A stretch of DNA of 64,000 bases, from the NCBI GenBank assembly GCA_020465985.1, contig JAANYP010000825.1, positions 207,501 through 271,500 on the forward strand. The letters run 5' to 3'. The notes beneath the pieces are model-generated. The model was given only the letters and a program-made list of their open reading frames with translations, was not told where the DNA came from and ran no database searches. The number at the start of each line of letters is the position of its first letter. Position 1 is the first letter of the stretch. This document shows positions 36,633-49,571 of this stretch, in pieces. Made by a program: the position numbers and the translations under genes. The stretch is from Centrapalus pauciflorus (taxonomy: Eukaryota; Streptophyta; Magnoliopsida; Asterales; Asteraceae).

Positions 36633-39600
36633 ATGGAGATTGATTCAGCAGCCATTAGTCGGTGCTCTCCAGTACACCAGAAGATCTACAAAGAATGGTT
36701 CAGTGCTGCTGATTCAGGTTTCGTTTATCATCATCGTTTCACCTTCTTCGTTTTTGTTGTTTTATATAATCATGTTTTTGTTTTATACTTTGTAATTACA
36801 GATGGCGATGGACGCATCACTGGCGCTGATGCCACAAATTTCTTTGTCATGTCCAACTTATCTCGACAAGATCTCAAGCAGGTTTTTGTCTACGTCTATA
36901 TTTCAGCTTTAATTCTAGCACGATGTTCAATGCAACTGTTGATACACATAATAATAACCCTAGGTTGTAAATCTTTTTTATTTGTGCCTGTTTAGTTTTA
37001 AATCGTATGTTCTGCCGAAAAACTATGGAATTAGCTTTGTGTTTTTTATTCTTCTTCTCCTAAAGCTGGCTGCCATTGACAGCTTTCCAGTCTTGTTATT
37101 CCCTATTTTTCTCATTGTTGGATTCTTAACTTGAATGGATACTAATGCTACATGTCTATTGTTACGGCTGAATTTACTGATTTAGTTCATTAAGGCCTTG
37201 TTTGATTACCTTTTAATGGAATTATTAAGTGTTCGTTTTACTTGTTAACGACTTCTAAATGATTCCGTTAAGAAGTAAACAAACAACGATGGATGCACGC
37301 CCAAATGACACTGTGGCTCAGCTGAACTAAATTAGACGGTGTTTCAATAAGACAGGAATCCTATTGATTTGAAATTGGAACTAGGGCATGTACCAACTCG
37401 GTGATAAAATGCTGCATGTGGGCAGATACTAGAAAGGCTTACCTTCTAAAAAAGTGAAATCAAAGGAAAGTAACGAACAAACGAGAGGGGTCATACATGC
37501 TTATCTCTTGGGTAATAAGAGAAAATTGAATAGCCATACGTGTGAAGACCGTGACATCCTCATTGCAAAAACTGATGCAGTGTTTTGGGAATTGTAATTG
37601 AGAGCTGAAATTGTTTGTATATATGTAACAAAAATTGGCCTCTTTCTTTCTTTTTTTCTTTTCCTTTCTATATGTATACAAGTACCAAACCAGTGTTGTA
37701 AAAATCGGCCTAGGCGGCCGGCTAGGCGGCGCCTAGGCGCTGATCGGAGGGTTGCTGATACGATTTGCTTGTGATCGGGGTGAATTAGTCGGAATCGGCC
37801 TAGGCGCTCCTAGGCGGTCTTAGGCGGGAGGCGGGTCAAAGTCAACTTTTTAAAAAAAAATTTAATTAAAAAAAACAGAAAATAAAAGACAAAAAGATGC
37901 AGATTAGGGTTTGTACTTTGAAATCATTGAACAATATGGTCAAGAAGATCAAAGAACATCCATCTAATATTCTAATTATAATATTAATGAACTAGAATTC
38001 TATATTTGAACTTTAAAGTATGTGTATTTGAAGATTTTAACAATTATGTTGTCTTATAAAACATATTTTTGGATGTTATGATTAATTATATTTATATTTG
38101 AGTATTTATATATATATGATGTATGTATAATTCTAAAATTTACATATAAAAAATCTCAATCCGACTACTCCCCGACTACTCCCCGCCTAGGCCGACTACT
38201 CCCTAGTCCCCGCCGGCCGACTCCCGCCTAGCGATTTCTACAACATTGTACCAAACACTCACCTAATTTTCCTAACCTCAACAGAAATGTCTGTTGGACA
38301 GTGGTGCAATCTTTTAAACATCTAACAAAATTGGACTATGATTCAGTATATCCAGAACTCATGCAAGAACATGCCACATGTCATAGTAGTCTTATACCCT
38401 GGTGTGCCCATAAGCAACTGTCATTATCAATATTGGTTTTAGACAGGGGAGAAGGAGCCCAACTGATTTAACAATCTTATGACTGGTAAACGTACCATAC
38501 GCACACCGTAGATAAAGCTAAAATATATTGGAATTATCGATCTTCGATAGGCTTTAGTGCCGTACATGAGACTGAATGGAGAAAACCCATATTTGCTTTT
38601 GAGCAGCACAACAAGAATCACGTCAGCAGTAATGGCCTAGCATTGTTAACTGGGTTGTAAGTGTAGACATAGGTGGTGCTGCCGTGCTGTTAATGATTTA
38701 ATTGGAATATGGGGTTGATATGTTGAGGTCTTATTTAGTAATCTGCATAGGATTGTTTCTTTTTGGACTTGTTACTTAGACGTGGACTTGTTAGGTAATT
38801 TACTACTTTTTTGCTTTTCTCATTAAGCTCATATATTCCCACAACATTCCTTGATGTTCTTTGACGGCTGCCTCCACAAACAAACTCTCATTCTATGTAC
38901 TGAACAAACAATAATTTTTCTTTGTACTCATCTTGTACCCATGTGTAACTCTTTAAGACTAACAGACAACACTTATTTATAAATTATAAAAAACAAGCCC
39001 TTACTTGTATGTCTGCTGGTACCATGGATTTTCAAATTCTTTTCCAACAAATCCAACACATAACTTTGTGCCTTATCTTTCTCATTGCTTCAAAAAGTGG
39101 GATTTTTATGCCTTATTTTTACCCTTTTCAGTATATACTTCTCTTCCTCCTAATTGACTTGTTGCTTTTCTATATCTGAATCCTGATCTGATTAACTATT
39201 CCTCCCCTCCTCGCTCACATGACATGTTAAGGTGTGGGCAATTTCAGATACTAGACGGCAAGGCTATCTTGGCTTCAAAGAATTTATTACTGCAATGCAG
39301 GTAGTTTCTAGTCTAGTGTTGTCATTATTTTATTGCATCCATCGTTTCTTTGAACATGATCTTTTTGGTTGTGTGGGGTTATTGTAGTTAATCTCTATGG
39401 CACAAGCTGGACATGCATTAAGTAGTGACATCTTACATTCCGACGGTAAGCAGAGTAGTTACATCTTTCTCTTGTAACAGTTTTAACTTGTAATATTCAT
39501 ACATTTGATGACCTTTCTTGGGTACATGTTATTTTACAATGCAGTTGATTTTGAGAATCTGAAACCACCGGTGATGGAGGGTTTGGATGTCTTACTAGCT

Positions 39601-42600
39601 GTATGTTTTTCTTTCTCTCACTTTAGCATATAAGTGAAACATTAGGGTAACCATGAACCTACAAACTAAATATTAGGGCCACTATGAACCTAGAAACTAA
39701 ATATTTTCTCTGAAAGCATGACTTATTTATCAATTTGTGCAGAAGAAAAAGCGTGCAAAAAGTGAGACTGATACAAACGGTAATGATTCAAGTGTCATAT
39801 TTTTCATTATGGAAATTGAGAAGCACAAGATGTTTTTACTTTTTCATGCCCACTCTTATCAATGATTTAGGTAATGCTCAGTTGGAGACTTCACCATCAT
39901 CTAGCTGGTTTACTTCGTCAAAATCTGCAAAGAAGGTATGTGTTGTATAATGTATTTTTTTTTTCTCCACCAATGTAGAATGAAATTTCTAAATGTAAAG
40001 ATGAGATTACTATGCGCTAACTAAAGAATGATCGATCCATAACATAACACTACCAACATCAATGTCCTGGAAACTAGGGTGTTTGAAATGTTCCATCTTC
40101 AAGACATAGAGCATAATTTATTTATTTTTTACTTGAAAAGGTATCCTAGACTCCTAGTCCTAGATGCAGTATATTCATTTAAGATGACATCCAGTGGGAT
40201 GTTCATCAGGGTGAAACTGGACTGCACTGGAATCCACAAGTAAAAATTAATGCAACCAATAACTGAAGTGATCTAAAACCAGTTTGGTCTCGCAATGGAC
40301 CGTAGCTCACATAAAACTTGGGTACAGTTTTGCAAAATATAAAACCATGCAATTTTGAATGTTGAAAATTAAAAGAGTTCTAGATAAAAATTTACTGACT
40401 TTTGAAAATATCCAAAACCAATAACTCATTTTTGAAAAACAGTAGAACTAAACACTCACCAAATATAGCTCATACCAGTTTGGTTTTTCTGTTTTGTTGG
40501 TATGGAGGTGTACCAATTTTTGCCCTGCAAGTCATCCACCATTGAAAAATAGGACGTCACATATTTCAGCTCATGTTTTGTTTGTTGCTTTCTGTTGCAA
40601 ATAGTACAAGCTACTTTCACATTGCTGTACACCTAATATCGTTGTGTTGTTAGATAGCCTTATTTTACTGTTATTGATAATTTTTAACTCTAATCTAGTT
40701 TCTGCTTCTTGAAAAATGATTTATGATCGGAGAATTTATGTATTTGGTTGCTTTTTAACTTTTTACGTCTTCATCCCATATGATTGCTCAGGTTCCCTTA
40801 ACTGCAGTTACATCTATCATTGATGGTTTGAAGAAGCTGTACATTCAGAAGCTTAAACCTTTAGAAGTCACATATCAATTTAATGATTTCGTATCCCCCT
40901 TATTGGTAAGTTGTCCTAATACTTGTGTCTTTAGGTCCTACATAAAGCATCATTCGTGTGCCATAAAAACCTTCTTCCACTTAATTTTTTTTTTCTTTTT
41001 AAAATTTGACTCATGATCAGCTATAGAGGTTTACCATGTTAATATTTGGTCATGATGTTTTGTTTCACAGACCAACAGTGATTTTGATGCCAAACCCATG
41101 GTGATGCTTTTGGGTCAATATTCAACAGGAAAAACAACATTCATCAAGCATTTGCTTAGAAGTAGTTATCCAGGCAAGTTCTTCACTCATCCCCTGTATT
41201 TTTCTCTGCCCAATATCATTTGTCTAATTTTGGTACATCTTTCTATCAGGAGCTCATATTGGGCCTGAGCCTACCACAGATAGATTTGTTGTTGTCATGG
41301 TATGCTTAAATCCCCATTTTTCTTTTTCGTGTGATCACTTTGTGCATTTATCTAGAGATGTATAGATTTTTGGCTCTAGAAAATTATACAAGCAAATCTA
41401 TGGGTCATGATACACATCAAATAAGATATGAAGAAACCTTGCAAATTTACATGCATACCTTCTTTTTGTTTGTTCATATAGAAAAAAAGCAGCAAGAGTT
41501 AATAATTAATACATTATATGATATTTCATGTTCATAATAACTATTATCACAATTGGAGGCTAACTGAGTTTTTTCTTTATCTGATTCATTTCTGTTGAAG
41601 TTGAAATCTTTCGGTAGACATACATAGACGACAGTAATTTTAATGGCTTAGCAATCTTGCATCCAGTTTTTTTTTTGTTGCATCAGATGGTCTGATTAAC
41701 ATCTCACCCTTTGCTGTCTCACAGAATGGACCAGATGAGAGAAGTATTCCAGGAAATACAGTTGCTGTTCAAGCAGACATGCCGTATAGTGGTTTAACTA
41801 ATTTTGGAACCGCATTCTTGTCAAAATTTGAGTGTTCTCAAATGCCGCATCCTGTTAGTTATTACGACAAAGCTTATCTGTTTTTTTATGTCTTTATTTT
41901 CGTTTATGCTAAATTTATGCTTGTCTTCTGATTGAAAGCTGCTGGAGCATATTACGTTTGTGGACACTCCTGGAGTTTTATCAGGAGAAAAGCAAAGAAC
42001 ACAAAGAAGCTATGACTTCACTGGTGTCACATCCTGGTTTGCTGCAAAGTGTGATCTAATCTTGCTTCTCTTCGATCCCCATAAACTTGATATCAGCGAT
42101 GAGTTCAAGCGAGTCATATCATCCCTACGAGGAAATGATGACAAGATACGGGTGGTTTTGAACAAGGCCGATCAAGTGGATACCCAGCAAGTATGAAATG
42201 ATTTGCAATGTTATATAAAATTGAATTTCCTGTAAATGTATTGTTTTTGGTTTTGTTGCTTATAAGTGGTTTTCTGTTTTGTAGCTGATGAGGGTTTATG
42301 GAGCACTAATGTGGTCCCTTGGTAAAGTCCTAAATACTCCAGAGGTTATGCGTGTCTACATTGGGTATGCTCGTGAGACTTTATATAAATACACCTTATG
42401 ATATACATTCTGCCCAAATATGTACGATCATCCGCTCCTTTCTGTTTGCTTTGTAAATTTGAAACATACGCATCCTTTTTTTTTTCCCGTGTCATCAGCT
42501 CCTTCAATGACAAACCTATAAATTCAGTCACTGCTGGGCCGATTGGGACAGAGCTGTTTGAGAAAGAGCAAGATGATCTTCTTAGCGACTTAAAAGACAT

Positions 42601-43574
42601 ACCTAAAAAGGCTTGTGATCGAAGAGTAAGTTTCTTTAAGTTTTAATCTTCATTTTGTTTATCTAATCTCCTCATGAATTCAAAATTAAAATGACAGATG
42701 TGCTACATTAATGGACCCTTGTTGATTTTCAAGTTAAATGAACCATCACAAGTGTCTAGTAAAATAAGCACTTGTTTGTTTTTTTTCACTTTTGTCTATT
42801 TGTGCTCTTTTGTGTGATCCGGTCACACAAAAGAGGATGAAATCTGTTTGTTTTTTCAATCCCAATCTGATGTCTGACCTTCCTTTATTCAAAACAGATT
42901 TGAAAATGTATTTTGTCTAAATCTGTTATCTAAAACTATAAACTGATAAATTGTATGTAAAAAGACATTTTATAAAATTAAAAAACAAACAATATTATCT
43001 AAATAGATTTTAGACTTTTTTTAACATCTTATTAACTAGACGGTAAAAAGTGTTTAGACATCTAAAATCTAAAAGAACAAACGGACCCTAATTGTCAAAG
43101 TCTAAAAGAAAAGCAGCACAAAATTTTTTTGTTCCTGTTTTGAACTTAAGACAAATTTGTTTACAGATTAATGAGTTTGTGAAGCGTGCTAGAGCTGCCA
43201 AAATTCATGCTTTTATCATTAGTCATCTTAAGAAAGAGATGCCTGCCATGATGGGAAAAGCTAAAACTCAACAGAAGCTCATCGATAACTTAGAAGACGT
43301 TTTCGCAAAGGTCATTTTCCCCCCCTTAAAACTTAAAAGTTACGACATTTTGATACTTGCTCATGTACTTACGGGGTCACTCGAACAGGTTCAAAGGGAG
43401 CATCATTTACCTGCAGGAGATTTTCCATACGTAGAAAGCTTCAGGGAGAGATTGAGCGGTTACAACCTGGACAAATTTGAAAAATTGAAGCCCAAAATGA
43501 TCCAAAGTGTTGACGATATGCTAGGTTATGATATACCCGACCTATTAAAGAATTTCAGGAATCCTTATGACTAA
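36633..43574 (+). CDS. EHD1: EH-domain-containing dynamin-like ATPase (EHD1/EHD2 type)
   Basis: Sixteen exons give 544 residues, the usual plant EHD length: 36633-36717, 36802-36881, 39232-39300, 39388-39445, 39545-39600, 39743-39779, 39871-39935, 40792-40905, 41071-41173, 41250-41299, 41725-41853, 41939-42190, 42285-42364, 42499-42625, 43167-43310, 43389-43574. All phases join. The N-terminal EH domain has an EF-hand loop DSDGDGRITGADA (about residues 27-39). The GTPase-like domain has P-loop GQYSTGKTT at 203-211, DTPG at 291-294 and NKAD at 357-360. The C-terminal helical region ends NPYD. Plant EHDs carry the EH domain at the N-terminus and act in endocytic membrane remodelling. Intron 9 is GC-AG (AG|GCAAGT at 41174). 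Whether it is the EHD1 or EHD2 paralogue cannot be decided here. Confidence 0.94.
37691..38248. mobile_element. hAT-like MITE, 558 bp, in EHD intron 2
   Basis: Ends CAGTGTTGTAAAAATCG and, reverse complemented, CAATGTTGTAGAAATCG, flanked by the perfect 8-bp repeat TACCAAAC (37683-37690 and 38249-38256). The terminal regions are GC-rich with many CCTAGGCGG words and can form strong hairpins; the centre is AT-rich. Non-coding. Confidence 0.88.
42740..43095. mobile_element. possible degenerate MITE in EHD intron 14
   Basis: TAAGCACTTGTTTGTTTTTT at the left and, reverse complemented from the right, TTAGGGTCCGTTTGTTCTTTT are similar ends. Inside, TGTGTGATCCGGTCACACA is a perfect palindrome. Ends and target duplication are not clean. 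Confidence 0.35.
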
Positions 43575-46064
43575 AGTCGGATGCTAGCGGTTTTACGAAA
43601 AGGGACTTGTTTATGTTTATCAACTGTTCGTCGTAATAACGTTTCAGGTTTGTATGCATCCATGTTTCATATGTAGTATAGTGCAGTGTAGTGTGCGTGT
43701 ACCATGGCATTATTTGCTGGTGCGAGTAAGAACCTGCCATTTATATATTATCGAAAATGCTTTGTAAAACCGAAATTCTACATACAAGTGACAAGTGTCT
43801 AAGGTGGTTATAAGGGGCAATTTAGTCCTTTTCCATTCACCCCTTCCTTACGCTTGTGTCGTTCTTCATCGTTTGTTCTTAAATCTGGCAACTCATCTCC
43901 TGAGATCTATATCTTGTACACCGTCTGCTCTATATCTACGTCGACATCTACACCTCTGTCGTGCTCTGTGCTTCCGACTTCTGTCGTTCATAATTACTAA
44001 TTCTCTAATCTTGCAATTCATCTTCCGTGGGGAACTATGATCTAAGTATTATGATTATAGGCTAATGTGGTTTTGCCAATTCTGTTTGGCCATCTCCGTC
44101 GTCCTCTGCACCTTCGTCGGTTATCCAATCTGGCAACTTACCTCCTAAACCCTATATTTTCTGCTATCTTTCTCTAGAGTCTGGGAACTATGATGTTATT
44201 TTTATGATTAAAGGCTAATGTGGTTTTGTGAATTTAGTTTGCTGTAGATGTGTATAAATTATAAATTATCTGGTGTCTATTTTTAACAAGTGTGGTTATT
44301 TTGGAATTGTCCACAATGTGTTTGATGAAATGTCAATAGAGATATGGCAATAAGTTGTATTTGCCAATGAATACTTGAAGTCTTTTTTTATATTTGAATG
44401 AGACCCAATATACACCAATATTTGTCTAACTTTGTGCGTGCATTGGGAGTTTGAAACTTTGAATGAAAATCTTTATACAATGTCATTTAGTTATTATTAT
44501 TATTATTATTATTGCTTGGAAACCCAGAAAGGGGAAGCAAAGGTCTGGTTTTTATCAAATATAGTCTTGTAGAGTTTCAGACTAGAACTGTACAAGAACT
44601 TTCAGACAACAGATGCTTATTTGTAAATAAGATCAGATTCTTTCCTCATCATCGGTGAAACGTTACCCTAATCAATCAAATTTCACTTCATTATTTTACT
44701 TTGTGAGTTCCATTTTTATTTATCAGTAAAGGGTCGACAATTATGCTATTTATTTCTTATTTTGACAGACATTTGATTACTGCAAATGAATTGTGTAATT
44801 GTCTTTTAATTTTATATCGGTAGATGCTACGGTGAGAATGTATATTGGTAGTCAGTTATAAATCATTGCAATGACGACATGGACTTAACATGTAGAAAGC
44901 CAAAACAGTTCATCAAACACCTCAAAGATTTCATTTTTGATAGATTTCTTTACCTCATTATCAATTCCAAAGAAGAATCATATGTTCAATGGTTGATGCA
45001 AGAAATCTTCATTATAATTTTAGTTTTATAAAAGTTGTTCAGGAATTATGTATAATGATTCACATACGAACTCTTCTACTTTGCGCTCAAACGTGTAAAT
45101 TTTTTAATCAACTACAACTCCATCAGATGTTATTTTGGATCTAGAATATATGTAAATATAGTGTTTTTAAGTTGTAAGGTAATCAATTAAAGTTCTTAAA
45201 TGATTTTAATATAATTTACATTGTACTTATATTAGAGGAAAGTAAAGTTCATTAGTTTTGAAGATTGCTACAATAGCAAACGCTAGATGTATTCATATTG
45301 GTGAGATTAATTTTTCTTCTTTACATTAAGATCAAATTTCAAATCTTATCTCTTTCTTTGGTTATTCATTTACCAAGAAGACTTTGTTTGTTTCAAGTGA
45401 TCAGAGATTGTGTTTTTTATTATTGTTCACTTAAATATTATGCACACGTATATACATAAACATGTGGTTTCTTTGTTTCTTTTCTTTTTTTTTTTTCTGT
45501 CCAGAAAATTGCTTACAAAGGCTGCAAAATTTTTTTGGTGGCGTTTGGTTCGTAGAATGGAATTTGAAGGAAACGGAACTTAGATGTAGCTTGTTTAGTT
45601 TGCCGACAAAGATAATAGTTAAATTTTTTTGACATAATATTCTTTGTTTTAGGAATTTAAAATTCCTTCCAACTCAAACATGCATTAGATTCCAACCCAT
45701 AGATGAATTAGATTTAAACATACATCTTTAACTAATACTAAAAATTATTTTTTACTCTTACCATCAAATACACTAACAACTGAAATTTCAATTTCAATTT
45801 CTTCAAAATTCATTATGTGAACCAAAATGTCATCTTAGATTTTGCCTATGATAGTTCAATTCGAGGACTTCAAGTAGATAAAATGGGTTCTTATTTTGAT
45901 AGTTCAAAATGTCACTGCTGATACTTATTTTGATCGAGTGGAAGAAACACTTATTCTTGATGTTTGTATGGTACATATAAAATGGTTTTCATGACTAGAT
46001 AATATCTAAAACTAGATGGGTTCTTATTATGTTTCTACAAATTTATTGATGTAGATTTTGAAGG
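43575..46064. other. intergenic DNA downstream of EHD
   Basis: The first 200 bp probably hold the EHD 3' untranslated region. No further gene recognised. A TTA/ATT trinucleotide run is at about 44490-44513. A MITE-like element may lie at 45536-45832: GGCGTTTGGTTCGTAGAATG at the left, and ATTATGTGAACCAAAATG as its inverted partner at the right. Confidence 0.45.
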
Positions 46065-46489
46065 TAGGGATGTCCATGGTTTGGCCGAAACTGTCCAAAC
46101 CAGCCAAATCAAATTAATTTGGTTGACTTGGCTGGTTTGATACTTTATAAATGGCCAACCAGTTTATATATATAACATGGTTTTATATCAATATACTTAC
46201 TTAAGTTCATTATCAACAATAGTTATAAATGTTGATTATCAACAATAGTTATAAGTTATAACCTTATAAATTACATTCTTAGTTATATGTAAGTTATTAA
46301 TTAACAAATATATTGTTAGAATAAGTAAAAAAATGGTTCAAGCTGTGAAACTGACCAAACCGGACCAGTTTTGTTGGTTTCACCGGCATGGTTTGTGAAA
46401 ACAATTTGACCGATTTGGTTTGAAACAATAATAAACCGAAGATCGGGGATTTTATGTTTAAACTGGCCAAGCCGAACCTTACACTCCTA
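46065..46489. mobile_element. hAT-like MITE, 425 bp
   Basis: Ends TAGGGATGTCCATGGTTTGG and, reverse complemented, TAGGAGTGTAAGGTTCGG. The flanks TTTGAAGG and CTTGAGGG match at six of eight positions. Subterminal CCAAACCAGCC and TGGTTTG words are inverted. Older than the other hAT MITEs here. Confidence 0.6.
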
Positions 46490-49400
46490 CTTGAGGGCAT
46501 TATGGAAGGAGAATTTCATAATATATCTCTGAACCTTACACTGATATTTGGTGAATCGTTATTTTCTATTTATTCTTTCAGAGTTTCTATTTGTCACTAC
46601 ATATGTTATTTAAATTTTGTGATAAGGGGTGGTGTTTTTACATAACCAGAGAACTTTTGGTACTCCTTTCTTATTGGAAATTTGGAGTATGTTTGATTGT
46701 AAGAAGTTAACTTAGGTTAGCCATATGTTGAAATTGTATGCTAAAATATTAAAAGTCACATTTGATGATTAATATACGGAAAAACTAAAGAGATTTATCA
46801 CTGGTTTTTAGGTTGTGTTTGTTCTGAAGGTGTTGGGCGAAAAATATACTAATATAAAACTAAAAAGGTTTACCACTTTTAGGCGATTAACTTCATTTCT
46901 TAATTCATCAATAAAATTTATCAATCTATTTAACAAATAAGGTATAACCCATATGTACTTTTTGAAATTTATCCATATAATACATAACTTACCTTTTCTT
47001 ACACGTATGATATATGTATATAAAGTGACCAGTTACTATCGTATATAAACTTTTCGATGACCGGTTACTTACTATTAACACTAATGTCACATGAAGACAT
47101 GATGGATTTAACTGCTTATGTGACTAGTCATTTATTTAAATATTAAAATATATAGCCATATACTTTTTTTTGTTTCGACATGATACATATATTAATTTAT
47201 TACTGTTTTGGTGTGGTACATATATCATTTAGGTTTTGTTTTTCATTTTCCAAATTTACTTTTCTTCGAATTCAATTTTGGATTTGAATGTTGATTTTTT
47301 TAGTTTTATTAACACTTTTAATTCGTAACGTCCTTCGTCTTCAACCTCCTTTTTCTATGAATGTATCTTTATTTTAAATATTAAATTCGTAAATGTGATG
47401 GTACCTTCATAATCTAAATCCAATAAAGGAATACTAACACTAACATATATTAAAATCTGATAAAGAAAAGGTATCTCCAATTTCTTAATCATAAATCATT
47501 ATTGTGTGTGTTTAAATCAACACAGATAAATGAAACATCATAGTAGAAAAAAAAAAGGCACAAAATCTATTATTGTGTGTTAGATGGATGCAAAAGGAAC
47601 ACATAGAAGAACTCACATAATAACAGATTATAAAGTCAAGCAAAATCTAAAATCATAAACGTGACAAGTTACGATTTAAAGTGGACCAAATCTTAGCATT
47701 CAAAGGATCTCTTTTCAACATTCGATTTATTGTGAACAAAATCTTAACAGTCAAATGCATATACTCATTCTTTGACAATAATTTCAAAGCATCTCTTTTC
47801 AACTAGATAACCTTCTTTCAACAATACCCAAATCTATAACCATCAGCTTTTAGTATTACACTCATCAGGTACATTACAAATAATCTAAAACTAAACTGAA
47901 AGATTAAACTTCGATTTGCCAATGAAACCAAACTGCCAGCACCAAACTCCACAAAACCCTTTGTAAAACAACCATAATTCTTTATTATGTCTGCTTCTAC
48001 ATATGTATGCCTTTATTTCAATCAAATCAACAATATCCACAGAAAATCGAGGTACAGTACTTGTTGGTAGTAGAGACGATGGTCAGCGACGGGAGAGCCC
48101 GTCAATGACGACCTCGGGGGGAGGAGAAGGTCTGTGGCGCCTCTGCATCCTCAGTAGTGGTGGTGGGGAGCGTACAGAAGGTTGGGGGAGAGGCCTGATT
48201 TCGACAATAAAATATTATGAATATTCATAACTTGTTGGTTGTTCCTTCTCACGACACCTCCCATTTGCATTAACTTTTAAACGAAAAGTTAATCTAAGTA
48301 GCTTTTGGAATGAGCTTGTTAGGCTAACCTTATGAAAAATAAAATTATAAATATACCCTCAACCTTGTTTTTGAGAATACAATTCAAAAATATATTTTAT
48401 GTCATTTTACACTTAAAAACTCTAGTTCCGGTTACGCTGTCAAGTACACAAATTAACATAACCTTCAACTACAAGCTCTAACATGCCTTAAATTATAACA
48501 AATTTGATTTGATTTATATTTAAATTGGATTTTTATAACCATACAAATTTACGAAAAGACAATTGAATTATTCATTTATTAGCATTCATAGAACAAATTA
48601 TCAAAATGAGTCCACAAAAATCAAATTCCTGTGTTTTAAATGTAAAATCAAATCTTTATAAAGTTTTGTGTTGTTATTATATAAACAAGATACAAAGGAC
48701 CCGACGTCGTCGTCCGACCACCTCTGACCTCACTCCACCTGGCTGCTGGCGGTTGCTTTGGACTGCAAAAACATTCAGGAATCCACCGGCGACGACTTAT
48801 CTGTGGCTGAAGCACCAATCTCTCGATAGATAGAACTCATTTGGTTGCTTTTGAAGGGTATAATCTCTGGTATGTTTCCGTAAATTTATATCCTCAACTG
48901 TTGCAGCTGATCAAATCATTTCACTGTTGTTCCTATATAACTATCATCTAAATTCTGTTCGATGATGATATGAGCACGCTCATAACCTATTTTGGGGTTC
49001 TTCTTTCATACTTGGTATATGGCAAGCCAAATGGAAATGGAAACCCATATGAACACCAAGTGTTTGATGAAATTCCCAAGAGAAATGTCTACGGCAATTT
49101 GCTTATCCCTGTCAATAACTGCAGGTGTTTGGTACGATGGAATGAAATAACTTCAATTTACAAGCTTTTTTGTTCCGTGACAAAGAGTAATTGAAGAGTT
49201 TGGTTTGCAACTAGGAGCAAAGAATGAAGTTTAGTATAAAGATCAATTCTGAAATAAAAAAGATAGAATGGAGTTTATAGTTTTTTTTTCTTTTTTTAAT
49301 TTTGAATGTCATGTTCAATTTATTGGTTAAAATTACTTATCAATTTAATTCCATTCCATTCTACGATACCTAACGCCTCCTAAAAGTTCATTTGGAGGAA

Positions 49401-49571
49401 AGAAGTGGTTCTGTTTGGGTTTATTAAATCGTGTTTTCATAGTGTTCCCACCAAAACTTTGCTGTAGGAGTTCCCACAATTATGAGAGTTTGATTTTTGT
49501 TTATGCTTTATGCTGGATTTGGGTGGTTTGTATGATGGGTTTCATAAAATGTTCAGCTTTAAACGTTGACA
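46490..49571. other. intergenic DNA upstream of the SWIB gene
   Basis: No complete gene. A segment near 49060-49100 reads VFDEIPKRNV, like a pentatricopeptide-repeat motif, but is isolated and lacks the repeat spacing. A GC-richer stretch at about 48690-48790 (CCGACGTCGTCGTCCGACC) might belong to a 5' exon or promoter of the SWIB gene; not provable. Confidence 0.4.

Noticed and set aside
43795..44040. 81-residue + frame after the EHD gene
   Set aside because: No domain, Cys/Leu-rich by composition, lies where the 3' flank of EHD is expected.
48970..49194. Possible pentatricopeptide-repeat gene (VFDEIPKRNV)
   Set aside because: Only one motif-like stretch, no 35-residue periodicity, no extended frame.
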